Translations under genes and position numbers: made by a program | In this document: positions 15,575-24,314 of the stretch, piece by piece | How positions within the stretch are numbered: the stretch's first letter is position 1 | How the letters are laid out: every line of letters starts with the position of its first letter | Assembly (NCBI GenBank): GCA_018333895.1 | Contig: JAGXSJ010000090.1 | Location: 1-52,824 of the forward strand | DNA: 52,824 nucleotides | Reading direction: 5' to 3' | From: Truepera sp. | GTDB lineage: Bacteria; Deinococcota; Deinococci; Deinococcales; Trueperaceae | The notes under the pieces: model-generated | Databases searched by the model: none | The model's input: the letters and a program-made list of their open reading frames with translations, nothing else | What the model was told of the DNA's origin: nothing

Positions 15575-17869
15575 GTGCTTTATTCGCATCCCGACAAGCT
15601 GCTGGTCGATCACGTTCGCGAAGTTGGGGAGGCAGCGAGCATCATCCTGCAACGCCATTCCCTCCCAGACACCATTATGGAATGCGTCCGGGAGCTTGTG
15701 CGGCTCCACGATTTCGGCAAAGCAACTCGGTTTTTTCAGGAATATATCAGGTTCAAGCCGGAACCAAGGCGTTGGCCTGGCCGTCCGGAGCTGAAAGCCC
15801 ATACCGCGCTCGGCGCCTTAGCCTGCGCCATAGTCAAGCGGACCCACTCTCTGAGCGACGAGTGGCTGATCCAAGTCGGAAGCAGCGTGATGGGTCATCA
15901 CACACACTTGCCGACGCGAAACGACATCGACAACAGATTCATGAGCGATACACATTCGTCGGCGCTCATCCAGCAGCTCACCGACCTTCCCCTGACGGCA
16001 CTCATCGAGCTGACCGGATTTCCACTCCACCCCGAAGATTTTAGAGCTGACGAAGAGACTATCTTCGCTACTACTGACGCCTACCGAGACGCCTTCGATA
16101 CCTTAGACAAGCAGCCCATCGCGGAGGCTGCCCGCCTGCACCTTGCCACGCAGCTCGTTTTCAGTGTGCTGCTCGAGGCCGACAAGGCTTTCCTGGCTCT
16201 ATCGGAAGAAGCACGGTACGCTTACGCTTACAGGGCGGCAAAACGCATTGCACCTTCGGTCGTAGACGGTTACCTTGCAGAGGCCGAGGCCACTCCAATC
16301 AACGAGCTTCGTAGTCGTGCCCGTCACAACGCGCTACGGGAACTCTCCAACAACTCCAACGCCAATCTGTTTACCCTTACGCTTCCAACTGGCATGGGTA
16401 AGACGCTCACGGCGAAGTCGCTCGCTCTGCACCTTCGGGAAGAAAGCGCAAGACAAATAATCGTCGTATTGCCCTTCCTATCCATCATCGACCAAACGGC
16501 CACCGTCTACGCCGACGTGCTCGGACGACCTGGCGAAGACGTACTGATGCAAAGCCACAGCTTGAGTGCTCGTGATTACCTCGACCTCGAAGATGAGGAC
16601 GCGTCGTTCTTCCTCGACACCTGGCAAAGCGATATTGTCATTACCACGTTCGACCAGTTCTTGCTGGCACTTCTCGGTTCAAACACCAAGCATCAGATGC
16701 GCTTTCACCACTTGACAGACGCTATTGTCATTTTCGATGAAGTCCAGGCCCTGCCCAGCCACTTATGGGACATCATGCATCATGCCCTTAGAGCACTCAC
16801 CGATAAGTTCGGCACATCCGTCATCGCCATGTCCGCCACACAGCCGGGCTTCGTTCAGGGGGCGCTCGAGCTCGTAAGCGACGTGCAAGCCATCTTCAAA
16901 CGATTTGGCCGCTATCGGCTTGCGCTAAAGCACTACCAGGACGTTCCCATCGGGGAGTTTGTCGACTTGGTGCACGGAAGACACGACGACCTACGGCATA
17001 AGCGCGCCCTCATCACCTGCAACACTCGCCGAAGCGCACGCCGTCTCTACGATGAGCTTTGTGGCTGGTCAAGCGACGATTATCCTGTACATTTCCTAAG
17101 TGCCGACGTAACACCGAAAGATCGCCTTGCAGTCATCTCGAGGCTCAAAGAGAGCTACCCTAACCCCTGCCTGGTGATCTCTACCCAAGTGGTCGAGGCA
17201 GGCGTGGATATCGACATGGACCTCGTGATGCGAGATTTTGCGCCGCTCGACGCTATCATTCAGGTCGCGGGCCGCTGTAACCGGAACGACAGAAAGCCCC
17301 GCTGCGACGTGGAAGTCTACTCACTGGTCAACGACAAAGGAAAACGTTACAGCGAACTGATCTACCGAAGCGGCGGTGGTCCTGACCTAAGCCTGCAAGA
17401 AACACGTCGCGCCTTGGAGGGCTTGGAGTTCATTCCAGAGGAAGAGGTTTTAGTACTGGCTGAACGCTATTTTGCCAACATCCGCAACGCTAAGAACTTG
17501 GGCCAAGAGCACACGAGGAATTGGGCCTACTTTCGGGAACACTTGAACGTTTCGAGGCTATTACGCGGCGATCAGGATAGGCAGCATCAATTTATCGTTG
17601 CCGAAAGAGGTGATGTGGAACCAAGTCTTGAAACGACTGTCAGAGCTGTGCTCAGCATTGAGGATCGTTGGGAGAGGCGCCGTGACCTCAGGCGACTAGC
17701 GCCAAGGCTCGCCCAGGTCACTGTCAACGTTTGGGAGCAACGCGGCTTCAATCCCGAAAACATTGCCTACCAGGTGGGTCCGTTCTGGTTTGTTCGGGAG
17801 GGCTTTTATGATGACAAACGTGGACTGGACATTGCCGTAGGACACGCCGACGATGCGGCAATAATATGA
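15575..17869 (+). CDS. cas3: CRISPR helicase-nuclease Cas3 with N-terminal HD domain
   Basis: Cas3 is recruited by Cascade to unwind and degrade target DNA. The 764-aa protein has an HD nuclease domain first (RLHDFGK with H45-D46, then MGHHTHLP near residue 110) and an SF2 helicase after it: Walker A LPTGMGKTLTAKS near residue 270, Walker B VIFDEVQALPSH near 388, motif III MSATQP, and motif VI QVAGRCNRND. Start codon is GTG at 15575, 13 bp after cas5. It overlaps cas4 by 4 bp (ATGA). All catalytic motifs look intact. Confidence 0.95.
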   Translation: MLYSHPDKLLVDHVREVGEAASIILQRHSLPDTIMECVRELVRLHDFGKATRFFQEYIRFKPEPRRWPGRPELKAHTALGALACAIVKRTHSLSDEWLIQVGSSVMGHHTHLPTRNDIDNRFMSDTHSSALIQQLTDLPLTALIELTGFPLHPEDFRADEETIFATTDAYRDAFDTLDKQPIAEAARLHLATQLVFSVLLEADKAFLALSEEARYAYAYRAAKRIAPSVVDGYLAEAEATPINELRSRARHNALRELSNNSNANLFTLTLPTGMGKTLTAKSLALHLREESARQIIVVLPFLSIIDQTATVYADVLGRPGEDVLMQSHSLSARDYLDLEDEDASFFLDTWQSDIVITTFDQFLLALLGSNTKHQMRFHHLTDAIVIFDEVQALPSHLWDIMHHALRALTDKFGTSVIAMSATQPGFVQGALELVSDVQAIFKRFGRYRLALKHYQDVPIGEFVDLVHGRHDDLRHKRALITCNTRRSARRLYDELCGWSSDDYPVHFLSADVTPKDRLAVISRLKESYPNPCLVISTQVVEAGVDIDMDLVMRDFAPLDAIIQVAGRCNRNDRKPRCDVEVYSLVNDKGKRYSELIYRSGGGPDLSLQETRRALEGLEFIPEEEVLVLAERYFANIRNAKNLGQEHTRNWAYFREHLNVSRLLRGDQDRQHQFIVAERGDVEPSLETTVRAVLSIEDRWERRRDLRRLAPRLAQVTVNVWEQRGFNPENIAYQVGPFWFVREGFYDDKRGLDIAVGHADDAAII

Positions 17870-18396
17870 CCGAAAAATCCCCCATTACCGGCACCCTCGT
17901 CTGGTACTACGCCATCTGCCCGCGCGAGTGCTGGCTCATGGCGCACCAGATAGAACCTGAGCGCGACTTCGATCTCTTGGCCGAAGGGCGCCTCAATACC
18001 GAAGCTCACTACGAGCGCGAGAAGAAGGAGATCGAACTCCCCGGCGGCGTCAAGGTGGACAAGGTGCGGCGCGAAGGTGGGAAGCTGATCCTCAGCGAGA
18101 TCAAAAAGTCGAGCAAGTTCTTACCGGCTGCCATGCTGCAACTGGCGTTTTACCTGTGGACGCTCGAGCAAGAAGGGGTCGAAGCCATCGGCGAGGTGCT
18201 CGTCCCCGAAGAGCACAAACGCGAAGAGGTGAGTCTCGAAGGCGAGATGCGCAGTGAGCTGATACGGGCGCTGGAGGAGATTCCAAAACTGATCGACCAG
18301 CCCAAGCCGCCGCCGGCCAAGTGGATTCGCTACTGCAACCCCTGCGCCTACGCCGAGTTCTGCTGGAGCGGTGGAACAGTAGAACAGGATAGCTAA
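17866..18396 (+). CDS. cas4: CRISPR-associated exonuclease Cas4
   Basis: Cas4 is a RecB-family Fe-S nuclease that trims prespacers and selects the PAM with Cas1-Cas2. The 176-aa protein has the N-terminal cysteines in YAICPRECWLMAHQI, the PD-(D/E)XK strand LILSEIKKSSKF, QLAFYLWTLEQEG, and the C-terminal cluster YCNPCAYAEFCW. In standard I-B operons cas1 follows directly, but here cas1 is 14.7 kb downstream. The gene begins at ATG 17866, overlapping cas3. Confidence 0.94.
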   Translation: MTEKSPITGTLVWYYAICPRECWLMAHQIEPERDFDLLAEGRLNTEAHYEREKKEIELPGGVKVDKVRREGGKLILSEIKKSSKFLPAAMLQLAFYLWTLEQEGVEAIGEVLVPEEHKREEVSLEGEMRSELIRALEEIPKLIDQPKPPPAKWIRYCNPCAYAEFCWSGGTVEQDS

Positions 18397-18406
18397 GGAG
18401 GAACCT

Positions 18407-18752
18407 ATGACCGAGATCAGCCACACCCAAAGCAGCGACACCGCCTACATCCGCTTGAAACCGGGCGTTTTTGCGACCCATGCCTAGGCCGCCCCTCGAA
18501 GAATACAACCGGCTGACAGGTCACCCGCGCATCCCCGAAAGCCCCTACACCCCTTTTGAGGTCGTGACGCGCCACATCGACGAGGGCATCAGCAAGGCCA
18601 AGGCCTGGCGGGAGTATCTCGGCCTCACCCAGCAACAGGTCGCCAAGCGGGCCGCCCTCTCCAAGCTCGAAAAGCAAAAGCGCCCTCGCCGGGCCACCCT
18701 GGAAAGGCTCGCCCAAGCCCTCGGGATCAGCGTGGAACAGCTGAGAGGATAA
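18407..18752 (+). pseudogene. Damaged XRE-family regulator or antitoxin, split by a frameshift
   Basis: A strong ribosome binding site (AAGGAGG at 18395-18401) precedes ATG 18407, which opens MTEISHTQSSDTAYIRLKPGVFATHA and stops at 18487. The frame that continues it starts at ATG 18480 (TTG 18471 in the track) and reads MPRPPLEEYNRLTG ... KAKAWREYLGLTQQQVAKRAALSKLEKQKRPRRATLERLAQALGISVEQL. This is a Cro/CI helix-turn-helix, but the turn is short: where 'AKRAGIxQxALSKLEK' is usual, only 'AKRAALSKLEK' remains. I infer one former gene with a frameshift near 18480 and a four- to six-residue deletion in the DNA-binding motif. The downstream 90-aa ORF may still be expressed. A matching toxin is not adjacent. 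Confidence 0.5.
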
Positions 18753-18825
18753 CCGCCCGACAGGTCGGGCGCTCGCCAGGGTTTGGTACGACCAGATTTG
18801 CTACCGAATGTAGTAACATGAGGTC

Positions 18826-19077
18826 ATGGCCAAGAACGCTCAAAAGATTAGCATCAGCCTGCCCGAGGAGCTCATCACCTATGCGGAGCGCTATCAAAAA
18901 GAACACGGCCTCAAAAGCCGCAGCGAAGTCGTCAGCGAAGCGATGCGCGCGTTGCGCGAACGAGAGCTGATCGAGGGGTACCTGGCGATGCGCCGAGACT
19001 ACGAAGCCGACCCCGACCCGCTCTTGGAGGCCGGCATCGCCGATGGGCTTAAGCCCAGCACCGAGGACAGCTGGTAA
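18826..19077 (+). CDS. Ribbon-helix-helix antitoxin
   Basis: This 83-aa protein has the N-terminal ribbon-helix-helix DNA-binding fold: KISISLPEELITYAERYQKEHGLKSRSEVVSEAMRALRERE. The acidic tail (EADPDPLLEAGIADGLKPSTEDSW) would bind the toxin. It is directly coupled to mazF (TAATG, 1-bp overlap). Such antitoxins repress their own promoter; a small inverted repeat, CTACCGAATGTAG, lies about 20 bp upstream and could be the operator. Confidence 0.88.
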   Translation: MAKNAQKISISLPEELITYAERYQKEHGLKSRSEVVSEAMRALRERELIEGYLAMRRDYEADPDPLLEAGIADGLKPSTEDSW

Positions 19078-19415
19078 TGCTCCTCCGGCGTGGCGACATC
19101 GTCCTCACCAACTTCACGCCCGCTAGAGACGCGGAAGCCAATTACCTCCGACCCGCCGTCATCGTTTCGAACAACCACGTGAACGCCTTCGCGCCGGTGG
19201 TGATGGTCGTACCGCTCACCAGCAACGTCGCCAAGCTGTACCCCTCGGACCTGTTTTTGCCTCTGCACTGCACCGGGCTCGATCGGGACAGCAAAGCCCG
19301 GGTCGAACTCATGAGGCACGTCAACGTAAACCGCATCATCAGGCCCTTGGGCCTTGTTCCGCCCGATCTCATGGAGCAGCTCGATCAGCGCTTGCGCGAG
19401 CATCTGGCGCTTTAG
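19077..19415 (+). CDS. mazF: MazF/PemK-family mRNA interferase toxin
   Basis: MazF toxins are sequence-specific RNases. The 112-aa protein opens RRGDIVLTNFTPARDAEANYLRPAVIVSNNHVN and contains VVMVVPLTSNV, the standard PemK-like barrel, with the RPAVIVS strand carrying the family arginine. It ends with helix DLMEQLDQRLREHLAL. It overlaps the antitoxin stop by one base. The 160 bp after it are non-coding and I see no clear element there. Confidence 0.9.
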   Translation: MLLRRGDIVLTNFTPARDAEANYLRPAVIVSNNHVNAFAPVVMVVPLTSNVAKLYPSDLFLPLHCTGLDRDSKARVELMRHVNVNRIIRPLGLVPPDLMEQLDQRLREHLAL

Positions 19416-19577
19416 CGTGGTACGGCGTGAACTTCGCGCTCATCAGCAAAACCACCTTAAGACCCTGGCGGCTACGGCACATCACCGTCATTTGCTGCCA
19501 CCGGGCGCCGGTATGACGAATCTCACGGATCATGCCGCAGCAGGAAATGGTACGCTCTTGGAAAGGACTTTGCAGCC

Positions 19578-20075
19578 ATGCCACGCGAACCCGCTCGAGA
19601 CCACGCGCCGGCCCCCGGCCTCGATCAGCTGAAGCCGGTCGTTGACAGCTTGCGCACAGGACTGAAGGACAAGCTGGTCGCCGCCGTGCTCTTCGGCTCG
19701 AGGGCGCGCGGCGACGCGAGGCCGGATAGTGACTGGGACATCCTGGTGCTGGCTCACGGACTTCCCGAAAAGGCCTTCGAGCGCCATCTCTTTCTGAAGC
19801 GCGCCTTGCCTGACGAGTGGCGGGGCAAGGTGACGCTCCTTGCTAAGACGCCCGCCGAGTTCGAAGCGCGTCTCCCTCCCTTGTATCTCGACATAGCCCT
19901 CGACGGTGTGATTCTCTATGATCGGGGCGGTTACATGAAAGAGCGCTTGGCGTCCTTACAGCGTCTCATCAAGGAGAAGGGGTTGCGTAGGGAACAGCGA
20001 GGGCGCGAGCTGATCTGGCACTCCGAAGCCTATCCGGCAACCGACTGGCAGTCGTCTTGGGAACACGCGAGATGA
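19578..20075 (+). CDS. MNT-domain nucleotidyltransferase antitoxin
   Basis: This 165-aa minimal nucleotidyltransferase has the signature VLFGSRARGDARPDSDWDILVL, with the GS...G loop and the catalytic D-x-D. In characterised HEPN/MNT modules the MNT protein neutralises the HEPN RNase, in several cases by adding AMP to it. The C-terminal extension (MKERLASLQRLIKEKGLRREQRG) is helical. It overlaps the HEPN gene by 4 bp (ATGA), so the pair is translationally coupled. Confidence 0.87.
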   Translation: MPREPARDHAPAPGLDQLKPVVDSLRTGLKDKLVAAVLFGSRARGDARPDSDWDILVLAHGLPEKAFERHLFLKRALPDEWRGKVTLLAKTPAEFEARLPPLYLDIALDGVILYDRGGYMKERLASLQRLIKEKGLRREQRGRELIWHSEAYPATDWQSSWEHAR

Positions 20076-20488
20076 CCAGCTATGCGTACCGGCTCAAGTT
20101 GGCGAGGGGCTTCCTGGAAGAAGCGCAACAAGATATCACCTTGGGACGATGGCGTTCGGTTATGGACAATGCACAACTCGCGGTCGAAAATGCAGCGAAA
20201 GGCGCCTTGTCGCTGATCGGACCAATAGGACGCACCCATCAGACGGGTCCGCTGCTACGTGAAGCACTGCAGCACGAGCGTTTCTCAAAAACACAGCGAG
20301 AGAAAGCTGCCCGACTGGCGGAACTCGCCGAATCTCTGGGCCCCGACCTGCACATCCAAACGGATTACGGCGACGAAGCAGGCGGCCTGACACCGTGGGA
20401 GCTGTTTGACGAAGCAGATGCCCGGCAAGCCCTTGCTATGGCCGAAGAGGCGCTCGAGCTGGCCGAGAGTATCGGTCAAGACAGGTAA
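20072..20488 (+). CDS. HEPN-domain toxin partner
   Basis: I use the ATG at 20072, overlapping the MNT stop, rather than the track start at 20057. The 138-aa protein reads MTSYAYRLKLARGFLEEAQQDITLGRWRSVMDNAQLAVENAAKGALSLIG, a typical HEPN helical bundle; RTHQTGPLL is the segment where HEPN RNases carry their R-x-x-x-H type motif, here shortened to R-T-H. Function as an RNase toxin is inferred from the family and pairing. Confidence 0.8.
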   Translation: MTSYAYRLKLARGFLEEAQQDITLGRWRSVMDNAQLAVENAAKGALSLIGPIGRTHQTGPLLREALQHERFSKTQREKAARLAELAESLGPDLHIQTDYGDEAGGLTPWELFDEADARQALAMAEEALELAESIGQDR

Positions 20489-20492
20489 AACT

Positions 20493-20670
20493 GTGGACGC
20501 CAACGTGTTCGTTCAAGGCCCACGCCGAGCTCTGGGGCAACCCCAGCCTCAAACGCATCCTCGCCGGCTTTCTCATCGGCACACATGCCGGCGCCTTCGC
20601 AAACCGCTTCTTGACCTTCGACAGCAAGACCTTGCCGGAACCGGAAATCGTGACGCCAGCGAGTCGCTAA
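20493..20670 (+). pseudogene. PIN-domain toxin remnant (truncated, frameshifted)
   Basis: GTG at 20493 gives VDANVFVQ, the first strand of a PIN nuclease. Shifting one frame, the rest reads ELWGNPSLKRILAGFLIGTHAGAFANRFLTFDSKTLPEPEIVTP, the C-terminal third of a PIN domain ('IGTHA...NRFLTFD'). The middle of the domain is absent and the two ends are in different frames. It is therefore a deletion remnant of a VapC-like toxin. No antitoxin is left beside it. Confidence 0.6.
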
Positions 20671-20731
20671 CGCTTCGTTGGAGTTTCGTTGGGGCCTGGT
20701 TGGGTAAGCTCGAGCAACGAGGAGGGACGTG

Positions 20732-21985
20732 ATGGAACAGTACCAAGTCGACCATTTGCTGCTTCTTGTAGGCAGTAATCCCGTTCCCAATGCCGTCGCT
20801 GGCAAGTTGCTGGTTAAGCCTGGTGGTACGATTACGCTTATCTGCTCTGAAGACTCACTTATCGTTGCACAACGACTCAAAAGCTGGTTGGTAAGAGATG
20901 GCATCAAGGTGCGCGAACCAAATGATAGTAAAGTTGACCCCACCGACCCAACTTCCATCTTTACTATTGTCAGGAAAGCTCTCGACAAAACCCCTGATGT
21001 GAGTGTTGGACTCAACTACACGGGGGGTACCAAGGCGATGTCGGTGCATGCCTACCGGACGGTCGAGCAGTGGGGTAAGGAAAAAAACGTGCAACCAAAG
21101 TTTAGCTATCTAGATGCGCGTACTTTAACTATGGTTTTTGATCCTGAAGATCCCCAGAGTGGGTCTAACTCACAAAACGTATCAGTCGGTAATCAAGTTG
21201 AATTGAAACTGAGCGAAATTATGGAGCTACAAGGTTGGCAGATTAATTGGGAAAAGGAGTATGTGCAGACTCCCCTTTTCCCTAGAACTGCCGCGGCCTT
21301 AGCGCGCCTTTATGCTGGGGGAGACAAGAAAACGCGTCACTGGCTAGACTGGCTGAAGTATCTTGAGAGCAGCATCAAAAAGCCTAAGGGTGACGGTCAG
21401 CAAGCATTAAGTCAAGAAGAGATAAACGTGCTTCAGCTCCCCTGGGTAACTTCAACAGAGGGTTCTCAGTTAAGACAGGTAGTTGACACACTAAAATCCG
21501 AACTAGGTTTAGTAGATTATTTTGCTTTTAGTAAGTTGAGCAGAATCATGGGTGCTGGAGAGTTTGTCGAATGGCTGAAAGACAAATGGCTCGAACACCA
21601 CGTGTTGGATATAGTCAAAAACCAACCCGACTTACATGATTGTGTTCTCAGCTTAAGAACTGACGCAGTCGAGTTTGAAGTCGATGTGGTTGGATTGAAA
21701 GGGTATCAATTATTTGTCTTTTCGTGCACTACAAGCAGTTCGAAAAGTGCTTTGAAACAAAAGCTCTTTGAAGCCACAACCAGGGCACGGCAGCTTGGTG
21801 GTGATGAAGCCTGCGCGGCGCTAGTCTGCCTCTATGACGATGCAAGCAAGCTGCAAAAAGAAGTTCGCGACATCTTTGGTGAAAATAACGGGTCTGAGCG
21901 TATCAAAGTTTTGGGGCGTGAGCATCTTGCCAATCTTTCGGATGAGATAGCAGGCTGGATCAAGCACCAAAGTAATGCACAGTGA
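20732..21985 (+). CDS. CARF-nuclease effector, Card1/Can2-like (DUF1887)
   Basis: Proteins of this type sense cyclic oligoadenylate made by Cas10 and cut nucleic acid. The 417-aa protein has an N-terminal CARF Rossmann domain with the ligand motif GLNYTGGTKAMSVHAY near residues 92-107, a linker/winged region, and a C-terminal PD-(D/E)XK-like domain (EFEVDVVGLKGYQLFVFSCTT near 312-333). The usual E-x-K on the second strand reads S-C-T here; basic residues follow in the next helix (KSALKQKLFEATTRARQLGG). ATG 20732 follows GAGGAGGGA closely; cas10 begins 6 bp after the stop, so it is the first gene of the III-D operon. The gene is clearly more AT-rich than its neighbours. Confidence 0.8.
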   Translation: MEQYQVDHLLLLVGSNPVPNAVAGKLLVKPGGTITLICSEDSLIVAQRLKSWLVRDGIKVREPNDSKVDPTDPTSIFTIVRKALDKTPDVSVGLNYTGGTKAMSVHAYRTVEQWGKEKNVQPKFSYLDARTLTMVFDPEDPQSGSNSQNVSVGNQVELKLSEIMELQGWQINWEKEYVQTPLFPRTAAALARLYAGGDKKTRHWLDWLKYLESSIKKPKGDGQQALSQEEINVLQLPWVTSTEGSQLRQVVDTLKSELGLVDYFAFSKLSRIMGAGEFVEWLKDKWLEHHVLDIVKNQPDLHDCVLSLRTDAVEFEVDVVGLKGYQLFVFSCTTSSSKSALKQKLFEATTRARQLGGDEACAALVCLYDDASKLQKEVRDIFGENNGSERIKVLGREHLANLSDEIAGWIKHQSNAQ

Positions 21986-21991
21986 GGAGAC

Positions 21992-23650
21992 ATGCACCTA
22001 CTCATCGTTGACACCACCGGCATCCAGCCTTACATCTTCGGTAGCAACCGCCTGCGTGAAAATGTTGGGGCGTCGCACTTGGTCAAGCAAGCAACTGAGG
22101 CGTGGGCCCGAGAAGCCCTGGAGAGTGCCGTACCAGCACGACACAACTGGCAGACTGATGGCACGCTTGACACCACAAAGCGCATCGAAGCTGGCGCTAT
22201 CGACGCCGAAGTTGTCTATGCCAGCGGCGGCAATGTCGTCGTCATTTTCAAAGAGGGCAGTACGGCGCAAAGATTCACTGCCGAACTCTCCAAAATTACC
22301 CTTTGTAAAGCGCCAGGCCTGCAACTGGTCATGGCGCAGAAAGAATTTAATGGCTTAGGCATCAAGCAGTTACCTATCGATGACACTTTCAAATTGCTGG
22401 ATTGTCAAAAGCGCCAGTTGCAGTATGCCTCGACACCTCTGTTAGGCGTAGCAGTAACAACGCGGTGTCAGTCAACGGGGCTGCCTGCCGTGGGCTACGT
22501 TCCTGCTAAACAGGGCGACCCAGCATCCGCCTATCCAGCATCCGGCGAGGTTCTCGCCAAGTGGTATGCGGGCGATGATTCGCATAGCGCGCTGCACAAA
22601 CAGTTTGAAAGCATTCTTGGACAACGGTTTGCGTTTCCCAAGGAGATGGACGACTTGGGGCGCAGCGAGGGTGAGCACAGTTACGTCGCCGTCGTTCACG
22701 CCGACGGCAACGGCATGGGACAGCGCATTCAGGATATTCGTAAAACAATTGCTGATGACCGCGAATACATCACGAAAATTCGCCAATTTTCCCAAGAGCT
22801 TAACGACGCTACGCAGCGGGCGCTGACGTCAACACTTAACACACTTAAAACGTTAGCCAGCGGCGTTCAAGATGGCTGTATCAAACACCGAAAGATGCCA
22901 GATAAGCTTTGCATAAAGCTTAAAAAAGAAGATAACAGGTGGCTTCTTCCCTTCCGCCCCATCGTGATAGGTGGTGATGACGTCACCTTCATCTGCGACG
23001 GGAGGCTAGGGCTTTCGCTGGCGCTCCATTACCTTAAGCAATTTGAGCACGAGACGGCACATCTCTCGGATGGCAAAGGCAAAGCAACCGCATGTGCAGG
23101 TGTTGCTATCGTTAAATCGCACTATCCCTTTGCCAAAGCTTATGCACTCGCCGAAGAACTGACCAGTAACGCCAAGGCTTATTGGCGCACGCTGGCGAAC
23201 TACGATGGTGCTTGCATCGATTGGCACATGGCATTTTCTGGGCTGTATGGCAGTATTGAGACAATTCGAAAACGCGAATATAGCGGCGGCCTAACCATAA
23301 GGCCGCTCACACTAAAATCCAATCCCGGTTCGAACGATGGAGACAAAAGCTGGCCAGTTTTACAACGTGCGCTAGAGTCTTTCCAAAGCGAAGAATGGCT
23401 CGGCAAACGCAACAAAATGAAGGCGTTGCTTGAAGCGTTAAGAGAAGGGGCAAGTGGAGTCGAGCGATTCCAAAAAATGTATCTCGCGAAAATCGGTCAG
23501 AAGCTGCCGGATGTTGGGCTTGGCGGTGATGTCCAGACCAAGGGTTTCTATGGTCAGCGAACCCCCTACTTTGATGCCATCGAACTTGCCGACTGGTACC
23601 TACCGCTCAATGATGACAGCACGGGAGAGCAAAGTCATGACAACGCTTGA
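21992..23650 (+). CDS. cas10: Type III-D Cas10 (palm/cyclase subunit, no HD domain)
   Basis: Cas10 is the large subunit of type III complexes and makes cyclic oligoadenylate on target RNA binding. The 552-aa protein begins directly with a palm-like domain (LLIVDTTGIQPYIFGSNRLRENVGASHLV) and has no N-terminal HD nuclease. The catalytic GGDD is intact in IVIGGDDVTFICDG (residues 327-330). AVVHADGNGMGQR is the first conserved palm segment. Lack of HD and the csx10/csx19 neighbours fit subtype III-D. It overlaps the next gene by 14 bp. Confidence 0.9.
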   Translation: MHLLIVDTTGIQPYIFGSNRLRENVGASHLVKQATEAWAREALESAVPARHNWQTDGTLDTTKRIEAGAIDAEVVYASGGNVVVIFKEGSTAQRFTAELSKITLCKAPGLQLVMAQKEFNGLGIKQLPIDDTFKLLDCQKRQLQYASTPLLGVAVTTRCQSTGLPAVGYVPAKQGDPASAYPASGEVLAKWYAGDDSHSALHKQFESILGQRFAFPKEMDDLGRSEGEHSYVAVVHADGNGMGQRIQDIRKTIADDREYITKIRQFSQELNDATQRALTSTLNTLKTLASGVQDGCIKHRKMPDKLCIKLKKEDNRWLLPFRPIVIGGDDVTFICDGRLGLSLALHYLKQFEHETAHLSDGKGKATACAGVAIVKSHYPFAKAYALAEELTSNAKAYWRTLANYDGACIDWHMAFSGLYGSIETIRKREYSGGLTIRPLTLKSNPGSNDGDKSWPVLQRALESFQSEEWLGKRNKMKALLEALREGASGVERFQKMYLAKIGQKLPDVGLGGDVQTKGFYGQRTPYFDAIELADWYLPLNDDSTGEQSHDNA

Positions 23651-24314
23651 ACTGCACTTTAAGCTACTAAGCGATGCGACCTTTGGGCGTGGCGACGGCG
23701 TGGCTGGGCTGGTGGATGCCGAAGTCGAGCACGACGCTTACGGCCTGCCGTTCTTACGCGGCCGCACGCTAAAAGGGCTTCTTGTCGAGGAGTGCAGCAA
23801 TATCCTCTATAGCTTGCGTGGGCATGCACGCTACAATGAGCTTGAAAGTGCATCGCGGCGGCTTTTTGGCAGCCCTGGCAGCAGCCTAGATAGCGCTGGC
23901 ATCCTGCGCGTTGGTGGGGCGCAGTTGCCACGGGACTTGCGCGAGGCCGTGCGGGCCGCTATCGACGACAAAAATAACACCCTTACAGCGACCGATGTTC
24001 TCGAGTCTCTGACTGCTATCCGCCGGCAAACTGCCGTTGATGCTTCAAACGGCACGCCAGACGAGGGTAGCTTGCGTGCGATGCGCGTTATCCTTCGGGA
24101 AGCGCACTTTACCGCACAGCTCGACTTTGTAGATGAGCCGAGTGACATTGACATGGAGCTGGCACTTCTGGCGGCTTGCGTCAAAGGCTTTCGGCGTGCT
24201 GGTACGGGGCGCAACCGCGGGCGCGGCAGACTGGTAGCCTGGCTCAATGACGAAACGTACACCGATCAGAACTTTGGTGTCTTTAAGGCTCTGGTGCTGG
24301 AGGAAGCGGCATGA
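23637..24314 (+). CDS. Type III-D RAMP Cas7 (Csm3-like)
   Basis: The track ORF starts at 23454, but the real start is the ATG at 23637 (MTTLELHFKLLSDATFGRGDG), inside the last codons of cas10, giving 225 aa. RAMP landmarks are DAYGLPFLRGRTLKGLLVEEC (helix after strand 1) and the C-terminal glycine-rich loop GTGRNRGRGRLVAWL. The segment TAVDASNGTPDEGSLRAM corresponds to the Csm3 loop that carries the target-RNA-cleaving aspartate. It is part of the backbone of the III-D complex. Confidence 0.85.
   Translation: MTTLELHFKLLSDATFGRGDGVAGLVDAEVEHDAYGLPFLRGRTLKGLLVEECSNILYSLRGHARYNELESASRRLFGSPGSSLDSAGILRVGGAQLPRDLREAVRAAIDDKNNTLTATDVLESLTAIRRQTAVDASNGTPDEGSLRAMRVILREAHFTAQLDFVDEPSDIDMELALLAACVKGFRRAGTGRNRGRGRLVAWLNDETYTDQNFGVFKALVLEEAA

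Noticed and set aside
19369-19584. 71-aa minus-strand ORF between mazF and the MNT gene
   Set aside because: Most of it overlaps the end of mazF, and there is no ribosome binding site or recognisable motif. The intergenic part (19416-19577) shows nothing else I can support.
23454-23636. N-terminal extension of the Csm3-like protein
   Set aside because: It lies inside cas10 in another frame and has no RAMP similarity; the ATG at 23637 begins the RAMP strand directly.
21992-23650. Cas10 as Cmr2 (type III-B)
   Set aside because: The neighbours Csx10, Csx19, tandem Csm3 and TIGR03986 RAMP define III-D; no Cmr1, Cmr5 or Cmr6 genes are present.
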